From: Palsa-465 sp963800475
GTDB taxonomy: Bacteria > Actinomycetota > Thermoleophilia > Solirubrobacterales > Solirubrobacteraceae
DNA: 64,000 bases
Direction of reading: 5' to 3'
Assembly (NCBI GenBank): GCA_963800475.1
Contig: CAWDAZ010000002.1
Span: 496,001-560,000 of the forward strand
The notes beneath the pieces were generated by a model that saw only the letters and a list, made by a program, of their open reading frames with translations, did not search any database and was not told the origin of the DNA. Position 1 is the first letter of the stretch. Each line of letters opens with the position of its first letter. Made by a program: the position numbers and the translations under genes. Shown here in pieces: positions 50,089-60,088 of this stretch.

Positions 50089-51976
50089 TCAGCTACCGGC
50101 TCCGGTGGCTCCGGTGGCTCCGCTGGCGCCGGTGGACCCAGTGCCAGCGGTAGTGCGCTGTGCCCTTCGCCGGGTCGAAGAACGCCGCTCCCGAAGCAGT
50201 CGGCGCGATCACCTGGCGAACGGCGCACGACTCGAACGTGGCACCGCTGTTGTCGTTACCCGGAGTAGCCGCACGCGGCCTCGACGAGGCCAGCGCCGAT
50301 GTCGTTCGGGTTCGGGTAGCCGCTGATCAGCAGCTGCGTCGACCGCTGGACATCGCCCGGCGGGTAGGTCAGCCGGATCTGCGACTGGAACGGCGAGTTG
50401 TCGACGACCGAAGCCGACAGCGGCTGCGGGTCGATCACCGTCCCGGTCCCGTCCAGCAGCTCGAAGTAGCCGCTGGCGCAGGTTCCCGGGAGTCGTCGCC
50501 GCACAGCGACTCCGGATCGACCCGCGAGTCCATCTGGACCGTCACCGTGCCGCTGGTGTTGTCGAACGTCACGCTGCGGGCGTCGGGACCGGTGGTGTAT
50601 CCGGTCGCGAACGCGCCGGCGTTGTCGCCGACAGCGACGCCTCCGGTCAGGTTGAACCTCGTGACCGCACCGGCCGACGGGTTCACCGACTCGACCGCAC
50701 CGCGTCCGTTCGTTGACCCGGGGGCGTTCGTGCAGCCGGCCGAGATACCGCCGTTGTTGTCGCCGGTGGCGCAGCCGAACGCCGACGACCTTCACGAGGT
50801 TCTCGGTGAACTGCTGCAGGCCGGCCAGGGAGAACGTCGCCCGGACCGTGTTGGCGGAGATCACCGTCTCCCCGTTGGCCGGCTCCTCCTGGCCGTTGGC
50901 CAGCACGGCGACCAGGTCGCTCGCGTCGCCTGCCGCGATCGGCAGGCTGAACGTGAAGTCGATCTGGTTCGACGGACCCGGGACCAGCGCCGCGGACTGC
51001 AGCACCGGACGCGCCGTCAGACCGGACGTACCCGGCACCGCGCACCGACTCGGTCGGGTTGGCCACCTGGTTTCGGATTTCCGCGCACCGCAGTCGAAGT
51101 CGCCGGAGTTGTCGCCCTCGATCGCGGTCACCGCCGCGTTGGAGAACGAGTCGGCGCAGTCGTAGCACCATCGGCCTGCGGTTGACCCTCGCTGTGCGAC
51201 GCACCGCGGATCACCACAGCCTGAATCGCCTTGGTGACGGTGTCGTGCTGGGACCGAAAGGCGTCCCGAACTGCACGGAGACGATGTTGCCGCCCGAGCC
51301 GATCGGGCTGCCCCAATGCGCCGCACCGTTGGCGTCGTAGTACAGGAACCGCAAATCCCCTGAGGCTCAGGGAGCTGCCCCACACCGGCTGGTCGAAGAC
51401 GTAGTTCAGACGGTTGTTCGTCTGGTCCACGGCCACGCCCTGCAGGTCCGGGCCCTGGGTGTGATCGGCCGTTCCGTTAGTGGCTGTTCGAGTCCAGGTT
51501 CGCGGTCGAGTCGCCGATGTTCGCGCCGCGGCGCCGCCACCCTCCTGGTTGACAACCGCGTTGTCGTTGACCGAGCCGTACGAGTACGACTGCAGATCGC
51601 GCGGACGAACCGTCCGACTTCGGCGTGATGTCGCCCGTCACGCAGCGGGAGTTACCCGCCTCGGTGTTCACCGAGCCCTTGAGCGGCCGTACGAACGTGT
51701 CGAACCGGTACCCGCCCAGCATGAAGTCGCTGCCAGGGAGCGGACCACCGCCGAGCTTCTGGTTCGCGACCGTCTTGTCGAAGCACCACTCGCCGGAGTC
51801 CGAGACGTGTTGACGTGCACGGTCCGCAGGTCCGGCCGGTTGGTCGTCGTCATCGGGTTGGCGCCGGCCATCGCGGCCTGCGCCACCCCGGAGCCCAGGA
51901 ATGGGAATGCGGCAAGCACCCCCAAACCTATGGCCCAGCGAACGGCCATGAACCGCCCGCGTCTAAAAACCGACAT
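50089..51976 (-). pseudogene. Secreted protein of unknown function with collagen-like C-terminus, frameshifted
   Basis: ATG 51976 follows a full Shine-Dalgarno. Signal peptide: AVRWAIGLGVLAAFPFLGSG then VAQAAMA. The rest must be pieced from several frames: MLGGYRFDTFVRPLKGSVN, VAVDQTNNRLNYVFDQPVWG, IDFTFSLPIAAGDASDLVAV, GAFATGYTTGPDARSVTFDN and LLDGTGTVIDPQPLSASVVD, all beta-rich and repetitive in feel. The last frame gives TGSTGASGATGATGAGS before the stop, a short Gly-x-y collagen-like tail. No enzyme motif. Probably about 620 residues and exported. Confidence 0.55.
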
Positions 51977-51980
51977 TAGC

Positions 51981-51988
51981 CTCCTCCT
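51981..51988 (-). promoter_or_regulatory. Ribosome binding site of secreted-protein gene
   Basis: AGGAGGAG on the minus strand, within AAAGGAGGAGG, lies four bases before the ATG at 51976 and decides that start over a second ATG 24 nt further in. Confidence 0.75.
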
Positions 51989-52080
51989 TTCGGAAGGTCT
52001 GGGCGGTTCCACTCCCCGCTGTCTGTCGAGGAGGCGAATCCAACCCGCTCGTCTTGCTTGCTGGACAGACGTCTGTGCGT

Positions 52081-52111
52081 CTTATATCAGGAGCACCGCC
52101 CGTAAAGTCAA
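52081..52111 (-). promoter_or_regulatory. Sigma-70-like promoter for secreted-protein gene
   Basis: On the minus strand TTGACT (52111-52106) and TATAAG (52086-52081) are spaced by 19 nt, somewhat long. The start codon is about 105 nt downstream, giving a leader of about 95 nt with a strong ribosome site. Confidence 0.5.
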
Positions 52112-52241
52112 GCGGAGTCCTGGATTGCAGTGGCCCCTCGCCGGTCCGAACCTGGGTCCTGACTGCTGCACGGCCACCACATTCCCTAAGACGGCCGGTC
52201 GATAACAAAGTTGCGGGGTTGCCGCGATCAGCTTAACCTGC

Positions 52242-52273
52242 GGTGGCGCCCCGCTGGAAGCAGCGGCGCCACC
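52242..52273. repeat. Hairpin in divergent intergenic region
   Basis: GGTGGCGCC (52242-52250) pairs with GGCGCCACC (52265-52273); inside, GCTG and CAGC also pair, leaving a two-base bulge. It may be a terminator-like or regulatory structure. Confidence 0.5.
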
Positions 52274-52453
52274 GTGCAAGCAAGACCCATCGGGTTGGTC
52301 TGCGAAATCGCGAATCCGTGATTGGCAGGCAACGAACCCTGATTTAGCAGGAAACCAGAGTATCGAAAGAGGTCGAGCATCGTGCCGGCGAGCCGACTCG
52401 CGGGGGACCGGAAGCCCACGCGGCGAAGGGAATGTCCACCCTCGGCAAGCTGC

Positions 52454-52459
52454 TAGCTT
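52454..52459 (+). promoter_or_regulatory. -10 box (TAGCTT) before lipoprotein gene
   Basis: TAGCTT ends ten bases before the ATG at 52470. Confidence 0.4.
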
Positions 52460-52469
52460 CCCGGCCGCG

Positions 52470-52876
52470 ATGAACCGCAGCCGAGCTTCCATCCGCCGGG
52501 CGGCCGCTGCCGCGTCGATCATCGCCTCGAGCCTCGCGCTGGGGGCGTGTGGCGGTGGCAGCGGTACCAGCGACAAGGAGCAGATCGTCCACGTGATCAA
52601 GGCATACAGCCTTCAGCCGACCAAGCTCTGCACCCAGTACGCGACGCCGTTCATGATCAGGGCCCAGTACGGGACCAAAGCGGACGTGCCTCAAGCTCGC
52701 GAGTCTCCCCGGCGCGGCGGATCCCTACGTCACGGTCGCCTCCGTCTCGGTCAAGGGGCGAGACGGCGGTTGCGATTCGGGTCGCCGGCTCCAATCCGGG
52801 CAAGGGCACGAAGGCCGAGGTCGATCTGGTCAAGACGTCGAAAGGCTGGAAGATCGGTTCCGTTTCCCCGGTCTAG
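52470..52876 (+). pseudogene. Small lipoprotein, two single-base frameshifts
   Basis: N-terminus MNRSRASIRRAAAAASIIAS then SLALGAC, a lipobox with Cys as the lipidated residue. An extra base at about 52686 and another at about 52756 shift the frame; without them the product reads on as CLKLASLPGAADPYVTVAS and ETAVAIRVAGSNPGKGTKAE to KTSKGWKIGSVSPV (135 codons; the length is 3n+2 as expected for two insertions). The shape, a small alpha+beta domain ending in a WKI strand, resembles NTF2-like lipoproteins. Role unknown. Confidence 0.7.
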
Positions 52877-53032
52877 CGCTCTCGCGGCCGCCTCCGGCCT
52901 CCGGCGGCCTGCCGGCGAGAGCGCGATAGCGCAATTCGCGGGGCGCTCGCCGTCGACGCGTTGAGCTTGGCCAGGTCCTATCATCGCTCGATCATCCAGG
53001 ACGCGAACAGCTTGGAAGAGGGGGCGGCGGGC

Positions 53033-53841
53033 ATGCGGGTGCCGGCGAGGCCGCTCGATCGGCAGTGGCTGAGAGAGCTCTCGACATCGGCGGATCAGCT
53101 GCGGGTCCTCACCTACTCGGACCTGCGAGCGCGCTACGGCCGCGGCAGGTGGCAGCTGGTGAAGTGGCTGGTCGACCCGTTCGCGCTCGTCGGCGTCTAC
53201 ATGCTGCTGGTGACGTTCATCTTCTACCGGCGGCCGTACGCCGTCGGGCCTGGCGCTGGCCTGCTCGATCATCCCCTTCCAGCTGATCACGATGACGGTC
53301 GCCAACAGCCTCAGCGCCGTCCAGCTGCGGCGCTCGATCATCGCCAACATGCAGGTTCCCGCGGATCCTGCTGCCGATCTCCACGACCCTGACCGAGACG
53401 CTGGGTTTCGCCGCCAGCCTCGTGCTTGCTCGCGCTGATGATGGCGATCTACGGGATCGCGCCGACGCGTCAGCATCCTGTGGCTTCCGCTGGTGCTGGC
53501 GGTGACGGTGCTGCTCGGGGTCGCGTTCGCCTATCCGATGACGCTGATCGGCATCTGGGCGCCCGATCTCCGAGGCCTGATGCTGAGCTTGGTGCGCGCC
53601 GCGCTACTTCCTGGCGCCGGGCCTGGTGACCCTCGCCGCGATCCACGGCCGCACGAACACGCTCGTCAGGTTCAATCCGCTGACCGGCCTGATCGAGGCG
53701 CTGCGCCACGCCGTGCTCTATCGCTCCGCGCCCCCGGCGTGGGAGCTGCTCTACCCGTTCGCGTTCTCCGTCCTGATGCTGCTGATCTTCGTGCCGATCT
53801 ATCGGCGGGAGCAGCAGCACTTTGCCAAGGTGGTGGAGTGA
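53033..53841 (+). pseudogene. ABC-2 type polysaccharide exporter permease, copy 3 (Wzm-like), frameshifted
   Basis: The N-terminus (LRVLTYSDLRARYGRGRWQL, VKWLVDPFALVGVYMLLVTF) matches the Wzm family. Extra single bases near 53248, 53366, 53427, 53469 and 53604 shift the frame five times; corrected pieces include SIIPFQLITMTVANSLSAVQ, RILLPISTTLTETLGF, AFAYPMTLIGIWAPDLRG and RFNPLTGLIEALRHAVLYRS. The last frame ends at 53841. Length is 3n+2, consistent with five insertions. ATG 53033 is chosen; a TTG at 52961 is possible. Overlaps the ATPase by 4 nt (GTGA). Confidence 0.78.
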
Positions 53842-54567
53842 GCGCCGCGGATCGTCGTCGAGGGGCTCGGGATCCGGTTCGACCTCGACCGCCAGCGCCG
53901 GCCGGTGACGCCGGCGCTGGCGCGCCTGCGACGCCGCTGCACCACCGAATGGGCGCTGCGCGGGCTGAGCTTCGCGATCGAGCCGGCGCCGGCGTCGCGC
54001 TGCTCGGCCCCAACGGAGCCGGCAAGACCACGCTGCTGCGCGCGATCGCCGGCGTGCTCACCCCGGACGAGGGCCGAGTCGCTCGTGCGCGGACGCGTCG
54101 GCTCGCTGCTGTCGACCGACGGCGGGCTGATGCCGTCGCTCACCGGTCGCGAGAACTCGCTGCTGCTGGAGTGCTGGCGGGGATGCCGCGGGCAGCGCGC
54201 GCGCGAGGCGCTGCAGTCGATCAAGCATCGCAGCGGCCTCGGCGCGGCGTTCGAACAGCCCGTCTCGACCTACTCCCAGGGGATGCGCGCCCGGCTCGGG
54301 TTCGCGGTGATCGAGCAGGCGGACCCGGACGTGCTGCTGCTCGACGAGGTCCACGAGGCGATCGACGAGTCGTTTCGCCAGCAGCTCGAGGCGCGGGTCA
54401 CCGAGGTCCGGGCGCGAGGCGGGATCGTGGTCGCAGCCGGCCACGATCATGCCGAGCTGGGCAGGCTCTGCGATCGGGCGCTGATGCTCGACGGGTCCGG
54501 GATGCGAGCGCTCGACAGCGTCCAGGATGGGGCGGAGATGCTCGCAAGGCTGGGAGCTCGGGCGTGA
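53838..54567 (+). pseudogene. ABC exporter ATPase, copy 3 (Wzt-like, no C-terminal domain), frameshifted
   Basis: GTG 53838 overlaps the permease stop. After an extra base near 53847 the frame gives IVVEGLGIRFDLDRQ. Walker A GPNGAGKTT, the GRVGSLLSTDGGLMPSLTGR block, signature YSQGM and Walker B VLLLDEVHEAIDE are all present in one or another frame. It stops at 54567, about 243 residues, so unlike copies 1 and 2 it lacks the carbohydrate-binding C-terminal domain. That suggests a transporter that does not read the chain end. The next gene starts in a GTGA overlap. Confidence 0.78.
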
Positions 54568-56930
54568 GCAACCGGCGCGCGAAGGCAAAGCGGCGGATGG
54601 GCCATCCGGCGCGAGCCGCCGCGCGCGCGACGCGAGCCGGCCGAAGAGCCGCCAGGGAGCCTCGGCCACGAAGGGCGCTGCTCGGGAAGACCCCGAGCTC
54701 GCGCGCGCACGACGTCCTCCCCGGCGCCGGGCGCGGCCCGCCTGGCTGACCGCGCTTGCGAGCCGGATCCAGGGCGCCTGGCTTGCGTTGCTGAAGGCGG
54801 TGCCCCGCCGCTGCCCCGAGGGGGCCACGGCCCGACCGCGGCGGGCGACCCGGCGCGCGCGCGACGCGAAGCGAGCTCGCCGATCGTCGGACCTCTCGCG
54901 TACGGACCTCGTCTGGGCGGCCGCGACCGGCGGCCGCCGCCGCGGCTCTGTTCGCGACGGCCCTGACCAGTCACCCAGCGCTCGGGGACGCTCCCGAGAC
55001 CGTCACCGGAGTCAGCTCGCTCGGGATCCTGCACGCTCCCGGATACATCTCGTACGTGCTTGCCGCCAAGGCGTTCACGCTGCTCGTCCCGGTCGGCAGC
55101 GAGGCCTTCCGCGTCAATCTGTTCAGCCTCGTCTGTGCCTCGCTGTCCGATCGCCGGCGTGCAACTGCTGGCGCGCCGGTGCGGGGCCAGCCGCTGGGCC
55201 GGCCTCGCTCGGTGCGCTGACACTCGCCGCGGGCGCGGGATTCTGGTTCTACGCCGGGTTCGCAAAGCACGACATGTTCTCCGGGCTGCTGTTCCTGGTC
55301 GCGCTTCACCTGACGCTCGCCTGGCAGCAGCGGCCGAGCGACCGGCACGCTGATCGCGCTGGCGGCGGTGCTCGCCGTCGGGCTGGGCTCATCGTGGCCG
55401 CTGATGGTGCTGCTCGCTGCCGACCGTGGCCTTCGTCCTGTTCCGCGGGCCGCGGCCGGCTCTCGCTCCCGTCGCTCGCGTACGCGACGGCGACCGGCCT
55501 GGTGATCCTCGTCGCGCTCGGCGGGTTCGTGATGGTGCGAGCAGCGCAGAACCCGGCGGTCAACTTCGACGACCCGACCAGCATCTCGCGGCTCGTGGAG
55601 CTCGTCACGAGGGCGGATTTCACGCCCCACAGCGTTCCGCTCACGACCGACGCGGCGGGGCGGCGTGGAGGAGCATCTCCGCCCGCGAACGCGACCGGAG
55701 CGTCCAGCGCGTCCTGGCCGCGAGCGCCGAGCGGAGCGGTCGCCGCGCGATCGAACCGGCGTCTGTCGGTACCGAGGCCGGCGTGGCGTCGGCGGTTACG
55801 TCGTGATCTTCGCGCGTGAGCTCGGGATCGCGGCGATCGCGCTGTCGCGCGCTCGGGTTGATCCTCAGCCTGCGCCGTCGCCGCGACATCGGCGTCCTAT
55901 CCGCTGTTGATCGCGTTCCTCGCCAATCTGCTCGGAGCCGCGGCGCTCGTCGCCCTGGCGCGTCCAACGGACACCGACCGCCTGCTGATCGAGGAGGGAT
56001 TCGTCCTCGGGTGCTACTTCGTCCTGGCGACATGGCTGGCGCTCGGGGCCACCGAGCTCGTCGCGAGCGTCAGCGGCGTACGGCTGCGCTCCGGGGCGAG
56101 CCTCGCTGCCCGCACCGAGGCTGGTCGCGCCGCTCGCCGCCGCGATCGTCGCGGGGGTCGCTGCTCGTTCCGTCGATCCTCGGGCACTGGTCGGTGGCGC
56201 ATCGAGCCGGCAAGCCGTACGCCGACCGGCTCGCGTCGGCCGTGTTCGCCGAGCTTCCGCCGCGGAGCGGCGGTGTTCGTGTCGAACTCGGAGCTCGCGG
56301 ATCCGCTCGTCTACCAGCAGGTCGTGAGCACCGGCGCCGCGACGTGCTCGTCGTCGACATGTACGCGGCTCACGTACCCGTGGTACCGCGGGGCTGCTCG
56401 AGCGCCGGCTCGGTACGGCCACTGCCGCCGCGGCTCGGCGACTCGGTCCTCGACGCGAGGCGGGCCGCGAAGTGGCTGAGCAGCTCCCGCCCGGTGTACA
56501 TGGACCTCCACGGGGCCCAGGTCCTGTCGGGCGTTGACACGTCCGAGGACCGGTGCCCGGGAACCTGATCGGCTACCGGCCGGTCGGCATCCTGGCGCGG
56601 CTCGTCGGCGGCAGCGGCCCCGCGCCGTGCGCTCCCCGGACGCTGCTCGACCGGCGTTCCGGCAGGCCGAGCGCACCGCCGGCATGCCCGACCAGAACTG
56701 GAACCGCTGGCCCAACTGGCTCGCGATGCAGATCTTCTACAACATCGCCGCGCTCGAGGTCGCGCGAGCCTACTACGAGCACCGCGACCTGGCCGGGATG
56801 CAGAGCGCGCTGCGAGAACGAGCTCACGATAACCCCGGCGACACCGTCGCCCAAGCGGATCTGCAGAAGCTCACGGCCAGCTCAGCTCGGCCAGGGACTC
56901 AGAGCTGGCCGAGGCCGCAACATCTGCTGA
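54564..56930 (+). pseudogene. DUF2723-type membrane protein (GT-C-like), heavily frameshifted
   Basis: A basic N-terminus (VSNRRAKAKRRMGHPARAA) precedes fragments that together look like DUF2723: the loop between helices with ETVTGVSSLGILHAPGYI and AKAFTLLVPVGSEAFRVNLF, then GALTLAAGAGFWFYAGFAKH, FSGLLFLVALHLTLAWQQRP, LVILVALGGFVMVRAAQNPA and a C-terminal soluble part with YNIAALEVARAYYEHRDLAG. DUF2723/TMEM260-like proteins are lipid-linked sugar transferases acting outside the membrane. Frames change every 50-150 nt, so the end (about 56930) and exact sequence are approximate. Confidence 0.62.
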
Positions 56931-56951
56931 CCGCGAACCGTCAATCTACCG

Positions 56952-58266
56952 ATGCTCCACATGTTCGGATATGGTCGGCGCGTGCGGCACCGCACGCGCA
57001 CCCAGCAGCGAACGCAAATCGAGGTTTCCGTCGAGCCGATCGTCTCCGACTCCTCGCCTGAGCGCCCCCTGATCAGCGTCTGCATTCTCGCCGGCCACGG
57101 CGCAGCCGCGCTCGATGCATGCCTGGCGAGCTTGCGCGCGCAGGTGGGCGCCGCCGCCGTTCGAGCTCCTGATCGGCGGCAACCCGACGCCCGGAGGTGC
57201 TGTCGACCGTCGCGGCGGCAGTTCCCCGGCGCGCAGGTCTGCGATACCCGCGGGCGCCTCCCCGGCGCGGCGCGCAACCCGTTGATCGAGCGCGCGCGCG
57301 GAGAGCTGCTGCTGTTCCTCGACGACGACGTCACCGCGCCGCCAGACCTGCTGCGGCTGCTGGCGGAGACCGCGGCCACCCATCCGGAGGCATCCGTGTT
57401 CGGCGGTCCCAACGACACGCCGGCGGAGCAGCTCGCGCTTCCAGGTCGTTCAGGGCGCCGTGCTCGGCTCGCTGATCGGCGCCGGCCCGGTCAGCCGCCG
57501 CTACGGAGCCCGCCACCCGGGGCTTGCCGACGAGCGCTGGTTCACGCTCTGCAACCTTGCCGTCCGCCGGCGGGCGATGATGCCGTTCGCGACGAGCTGG
57601 TATGCGCCGAGGAGAACGCGCTGCTCGTCGCAATTGCGCCGGCGCGGGGAGAAGATGCGCTATGAGCCGAGCCTGCGAGTGTTCCACGCCCGCCGCCCGA
57701 CACTTCGCTCCTTCGCCAAGCAGATGCTCAAGTACGGACGCGGTCGCGGGCAGCTGCTGGCGCGGCGGCCACAGACTTTCCGCGCTGCGTACCTGGCGCC
57801 GACGATGCTGCTCCTCTACCTGCTGCTGGTGCCCGCGCTGATCGCGTCCGGTGCGCCGATCGGCCTTGCACTGGCGCCGGCGGCGCTGTACTGCGCGCTG
57901 GCGGCCGCCAGCGCGCTGCGGATCGGATGGACGCTCCGGCGGCCTGCTGATAGCCCGCTCGCGGCGGCGCTGATCCTCACGGTCCACGTCTGCTATGGCG
58001 CAGGGGTCGTGCGCGGGCTGACGTCCCGGTGGCGCGCCCACGATCAGCCGAGCCCCCGCTGGACCTCGACCATGCACGACGCTCCCGCTCAGCCGAATGG
58101 CCGCGCCCGGGTCCGCGCAGCCGTCGAGCGGCAGCCGGTAGCTATTCGTCCAGGCCACGGCGGGACGAGATATCGCCCGCTCGCGCTCGGAGAGCTGTGT
58201 GCCCGGCCGTCGGTCGCCTCACCGCTGAAGCGGGCGGGCAGCACCGCCTCGCGACCCGGCTCGTAG
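56952..58266 (+). pseudogene. GT2-family glycosyltransferase with C-terminal membrane helices, frameshifted
   Basis: SPERPLISVCILAGHGAAALDACLASL opens a GT2 fold; ARGELLLFLDDDVTAPPDL carries the DxD, and HPEASVFGGPNDTPAEQ follows. Frameshifts near 57165, 57440 and 57600 interrupt it; between the last two ERWFTLCNLAVRRRAMMPFA is read and after them MRYEPSLRVFHARRP and FAKQMLKYGRGRGQLLARRP. The C-terminus has two or three helices (YLAPTMLLLYLLLVPALIAS). The start may be ATG 56952 or 56961 and the end is uncertain (58266 in the current frame). Nothing clear lies in 58267-58326. Confidence 0.65.
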
Positions 58267-58326
58267 CGTCCGCGCGGCGACCGGCACGGGGCGCGAAGAT
58301 ACCGATCACATGCCCCCGCTGGGACG

Positions 58327-60066
58327 ATGAACCTGACGCTCGCCCGCGAGCCGCGGTCCGCACGGCTGAGCTTGCGCCGAGTCGGCCGTCGCAGCTCGAT
58401 CGTCGTGGCGGCGCCCTCACTCGTGGCGCTCGCCGCCCATCTGGCGCTGATCAACCGCCCGTACATCGACGACAGCTACATCTTCTACCGCTACGCGGCC
58501 AACTGGGCGCACGGGCTCGGTTTGGTGTTCAACCGTGGCGAGCACGTTGAGGGCTTCTCGAGCTTCCTGTGGACGGCGACTCTCGCGATCGGCGCTGCGC
58601 TCGGCGCGGCTCCGCAGCACTCGGGCCCCGCGATCGGGATCGCGCTGGCGGCCGGCTGCCTCGTATTGGTCACCGCGATCGCGCTCGGACCGCTGCGCCT
58701 TCCGCCGTGGCTGGCGGCGGCGAGCGCCTTGGCGCTGGCGCTGTCGCCGGCGTTCGTGACGTATGCGAGCTCGGGGATGGACACGATCCTGTTCGCGGTG
58801 GTGCTGGTGGGAGCCGTCGGCGCGACCGCGCGACATGTCGACGCGGTGCGGGAAGGGATTGGCTCCCGGCGCTGGGCGGCGGGAGCAGCGGCGCTGCTCG
58901 TCGCGCTCGTGCTGGTCCGGGCCGAGGGACCGGTCTATGCGCTCGCGATCGGGCTTGTCGCGGCGATCCTGTGTCGCCTGGCTCCGGCAGCTCGCCGCTC
59001 TGCGGTGTCGCTGGCGCCACTCGCCGCGGCGGTTGGGGCGACCGTCGTGGTCGTCGCTGCGCGTCGGCTCGTGTATGGGACCTGGGAGCCGGCGACGGTC
59101 ATGGCGAAGGGCTATACGAGCCATCTGCTGGGGGAGGGGCCGGCGCATTTGAGCGCCGTCTGGCAGGCGCTGGGGTGGGGCATCGATTACGTGGGACCGC
59201 TGGCATTCGTGTTGCTCGGCCTGCTGGCGGCGGGGATCGTGATCCAGACGCGGAGTGAGCGCCGGCCTCCCGCCCTGCCCATCCTCGGCGCCGTCGCAAT
59301 CTGCCTCGGGATCGTCACTGCGCTGTGGAGCACGGGGGACTGGATGCCGTACCGGCGGCTGCTGGTGGCGGTCTTGCCCCTGATGATCCCGCTGGGGGCG
59401 TGGGCGGGGGCGGTGCTCGCGCGCGCCCTCGCCGCGTGGACCCCCATTCGTGGTGCGACGGCGAGCCTCACGGGGCTGGCGGCGATCGGCGCCGGCGCCG
59501 TGGCCGTGCTGTCCGCCGGGGTGACCTCCGGACCGGTCGCGCCCCGCTATGAGGCCCGCCAGCTGGAGGGCCTGGGGCGGCTTGTCGCGAGAACGCCCCG
59601 GCCCGTCCGCCTGCTCACGAACCTCGCGGGCGTGCTCCCCTACCACGCCGGCTCGCGCACGTACACGTGGGACATGCTCGGACTGACCGACATCCACAAT
59701 GCAAGGCACGGGCAGATCTTCAGCCCCCAGTTCGGGCGGACCGACCCTGCCTATGACTTCAGCCGGCCGTTCGACCTGTTCGTCTCGAACTCGTCCTGGG
59801 ACTTTGCGCTGATGGCGCAGGAGTTGCCCGACGGTCCGGGTCGCTGGTTGCTGTTCTCCTCTCCGGGGTGGCGGAGCATCCCGCTGTACGTGGTCGCGCG
59901 GGCCGGTGGATCGCTTTCGCCCCGGCTCGAGCGCTTCTGCCGATGCGCGCCGATCGTGCTCGACGCAGCCGCCCGCACCCGACTGCTCGCCGAGCTCGCG
60001 CGGCGCAACGCCTTCCCGCAAACGCTGCTCGAGGCCGCGCGTACCCATCATCCGTTTCCCGGCTGA
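58327..60066 (+). CDS. GT-C-like membrane glycosyltransferase
   Basis: 579 residues, uninterrupted. After a basic N-terminus and helix 1, the outer loop PYIDDSYIFYRYAANWAHGL then GLVFNRGEHVEGFSSFLW has the Asp-Asp and Glu-Gly-x-Ser/Thr pattern of GT-C enzymes similar to bacterial arabinofuranosyl- and protein mannosyl-transferases using polyprenyl-phosphate sugars. About eleven helices follow, and from about 430 a soluble outer domain (TWDMLGLTDIHNARHGQI, ending with a Cys-rich RFCRCAP). It would add sugars to a surface glycan or protein. Follows the third exporter cluster on the same strand. Confidence 0.86.
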   Translation: MNLTLAREPRSARLSLRRVGRRSSIVVAAPSLVALAAHLALINRPYIDDSYIFYRYAANWAHGLGLVFNRGEHVEGFSSFLWTATLAIGAALGAAPQHSGPAIGIALAAGCLVLVTAIALGPLRLPPWLAAASALALALSPAFVTYASSGMDTILFAVVLVGAVGATARHVDAVREGIGSRRWAAGAAALLVALVLVRAEGPVYALAIGLVAAILCRLAPAARRSAVSLAPLAAAVGATVVVVAARRLVYGTWEPATVMAKGYTSHLLGEGPAHLSAVWQALGWGIDYVGPLAFVLLGLLAAGIVIQTRSERRPPALPILGAVAICLGIVTALWSTGDWMPYRRLLVAVLPLMIPLGAWAGAVLARALAAWTPIRGATASLTGLAAIGAGAVAVLSAGVTSGPVAPRYEARQLEGLGRLVARTPRPVRLLTNLAGVLPYHAGSRTYTWDMLGLTDIHNARHGQIFSPQFGRTDPAYDFSRPFDLFVSNSSWDFALMAQELPDGPGRWLLFSSPGWRSIPLYVVARAGGSLSPRLERFCRCAPIVLDAAARTRLLAELARRNAFPQTLLEAARTHHPFPG

Positions 60067-60074
60067 GCAGCTGC

Positions 60075-60080
60075 TAGCCT
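60075..60080 (+). promoter_or_regulatory. -10 box (TAGCCT) before delta-60 gene
   Basis: TAGCCT ends eight bases before the GTG at 60089; the same GCTAGCCTCA context recurs at 62435-62444 before the next delta-60 gene. Confidence 0.48.
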
Positions 60081-60088
60081 CACGATCG

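Larger units (their letters stand above)
51977..52469. other. Divergent intergenic region, about 490 nt
   Basis: Less GC-rich than its surroundings. It holds the leader and promoter of the minus-strand secreted protein (52081-52111), a hairpin at 52242-52273 (GGTGGCGCC/GGCGCCACC arms with inner GCTG/CAGC), and the -10 box of the lipoprotein gene (52454-52459). The minus-strand open frames across it start late and have no recognisable features. No RNA gene identified. Confidence 0.5.

Noticed and set aside
53033..54567. Programmed ribosomal frameshifting in the third exporter
   Set aside because: Five or more shifts of the same sign in one gene at unrelated sequences, without a repeated slippery site, do not look programmed; insertion errors explain them better.
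46690..58266. Insertion sequence or prophage as cause of the broken genes
   Set aside because: No transposase, integrase, terminal inverted repeats or target duplications; the breaks are single-base events in ordinary genes.
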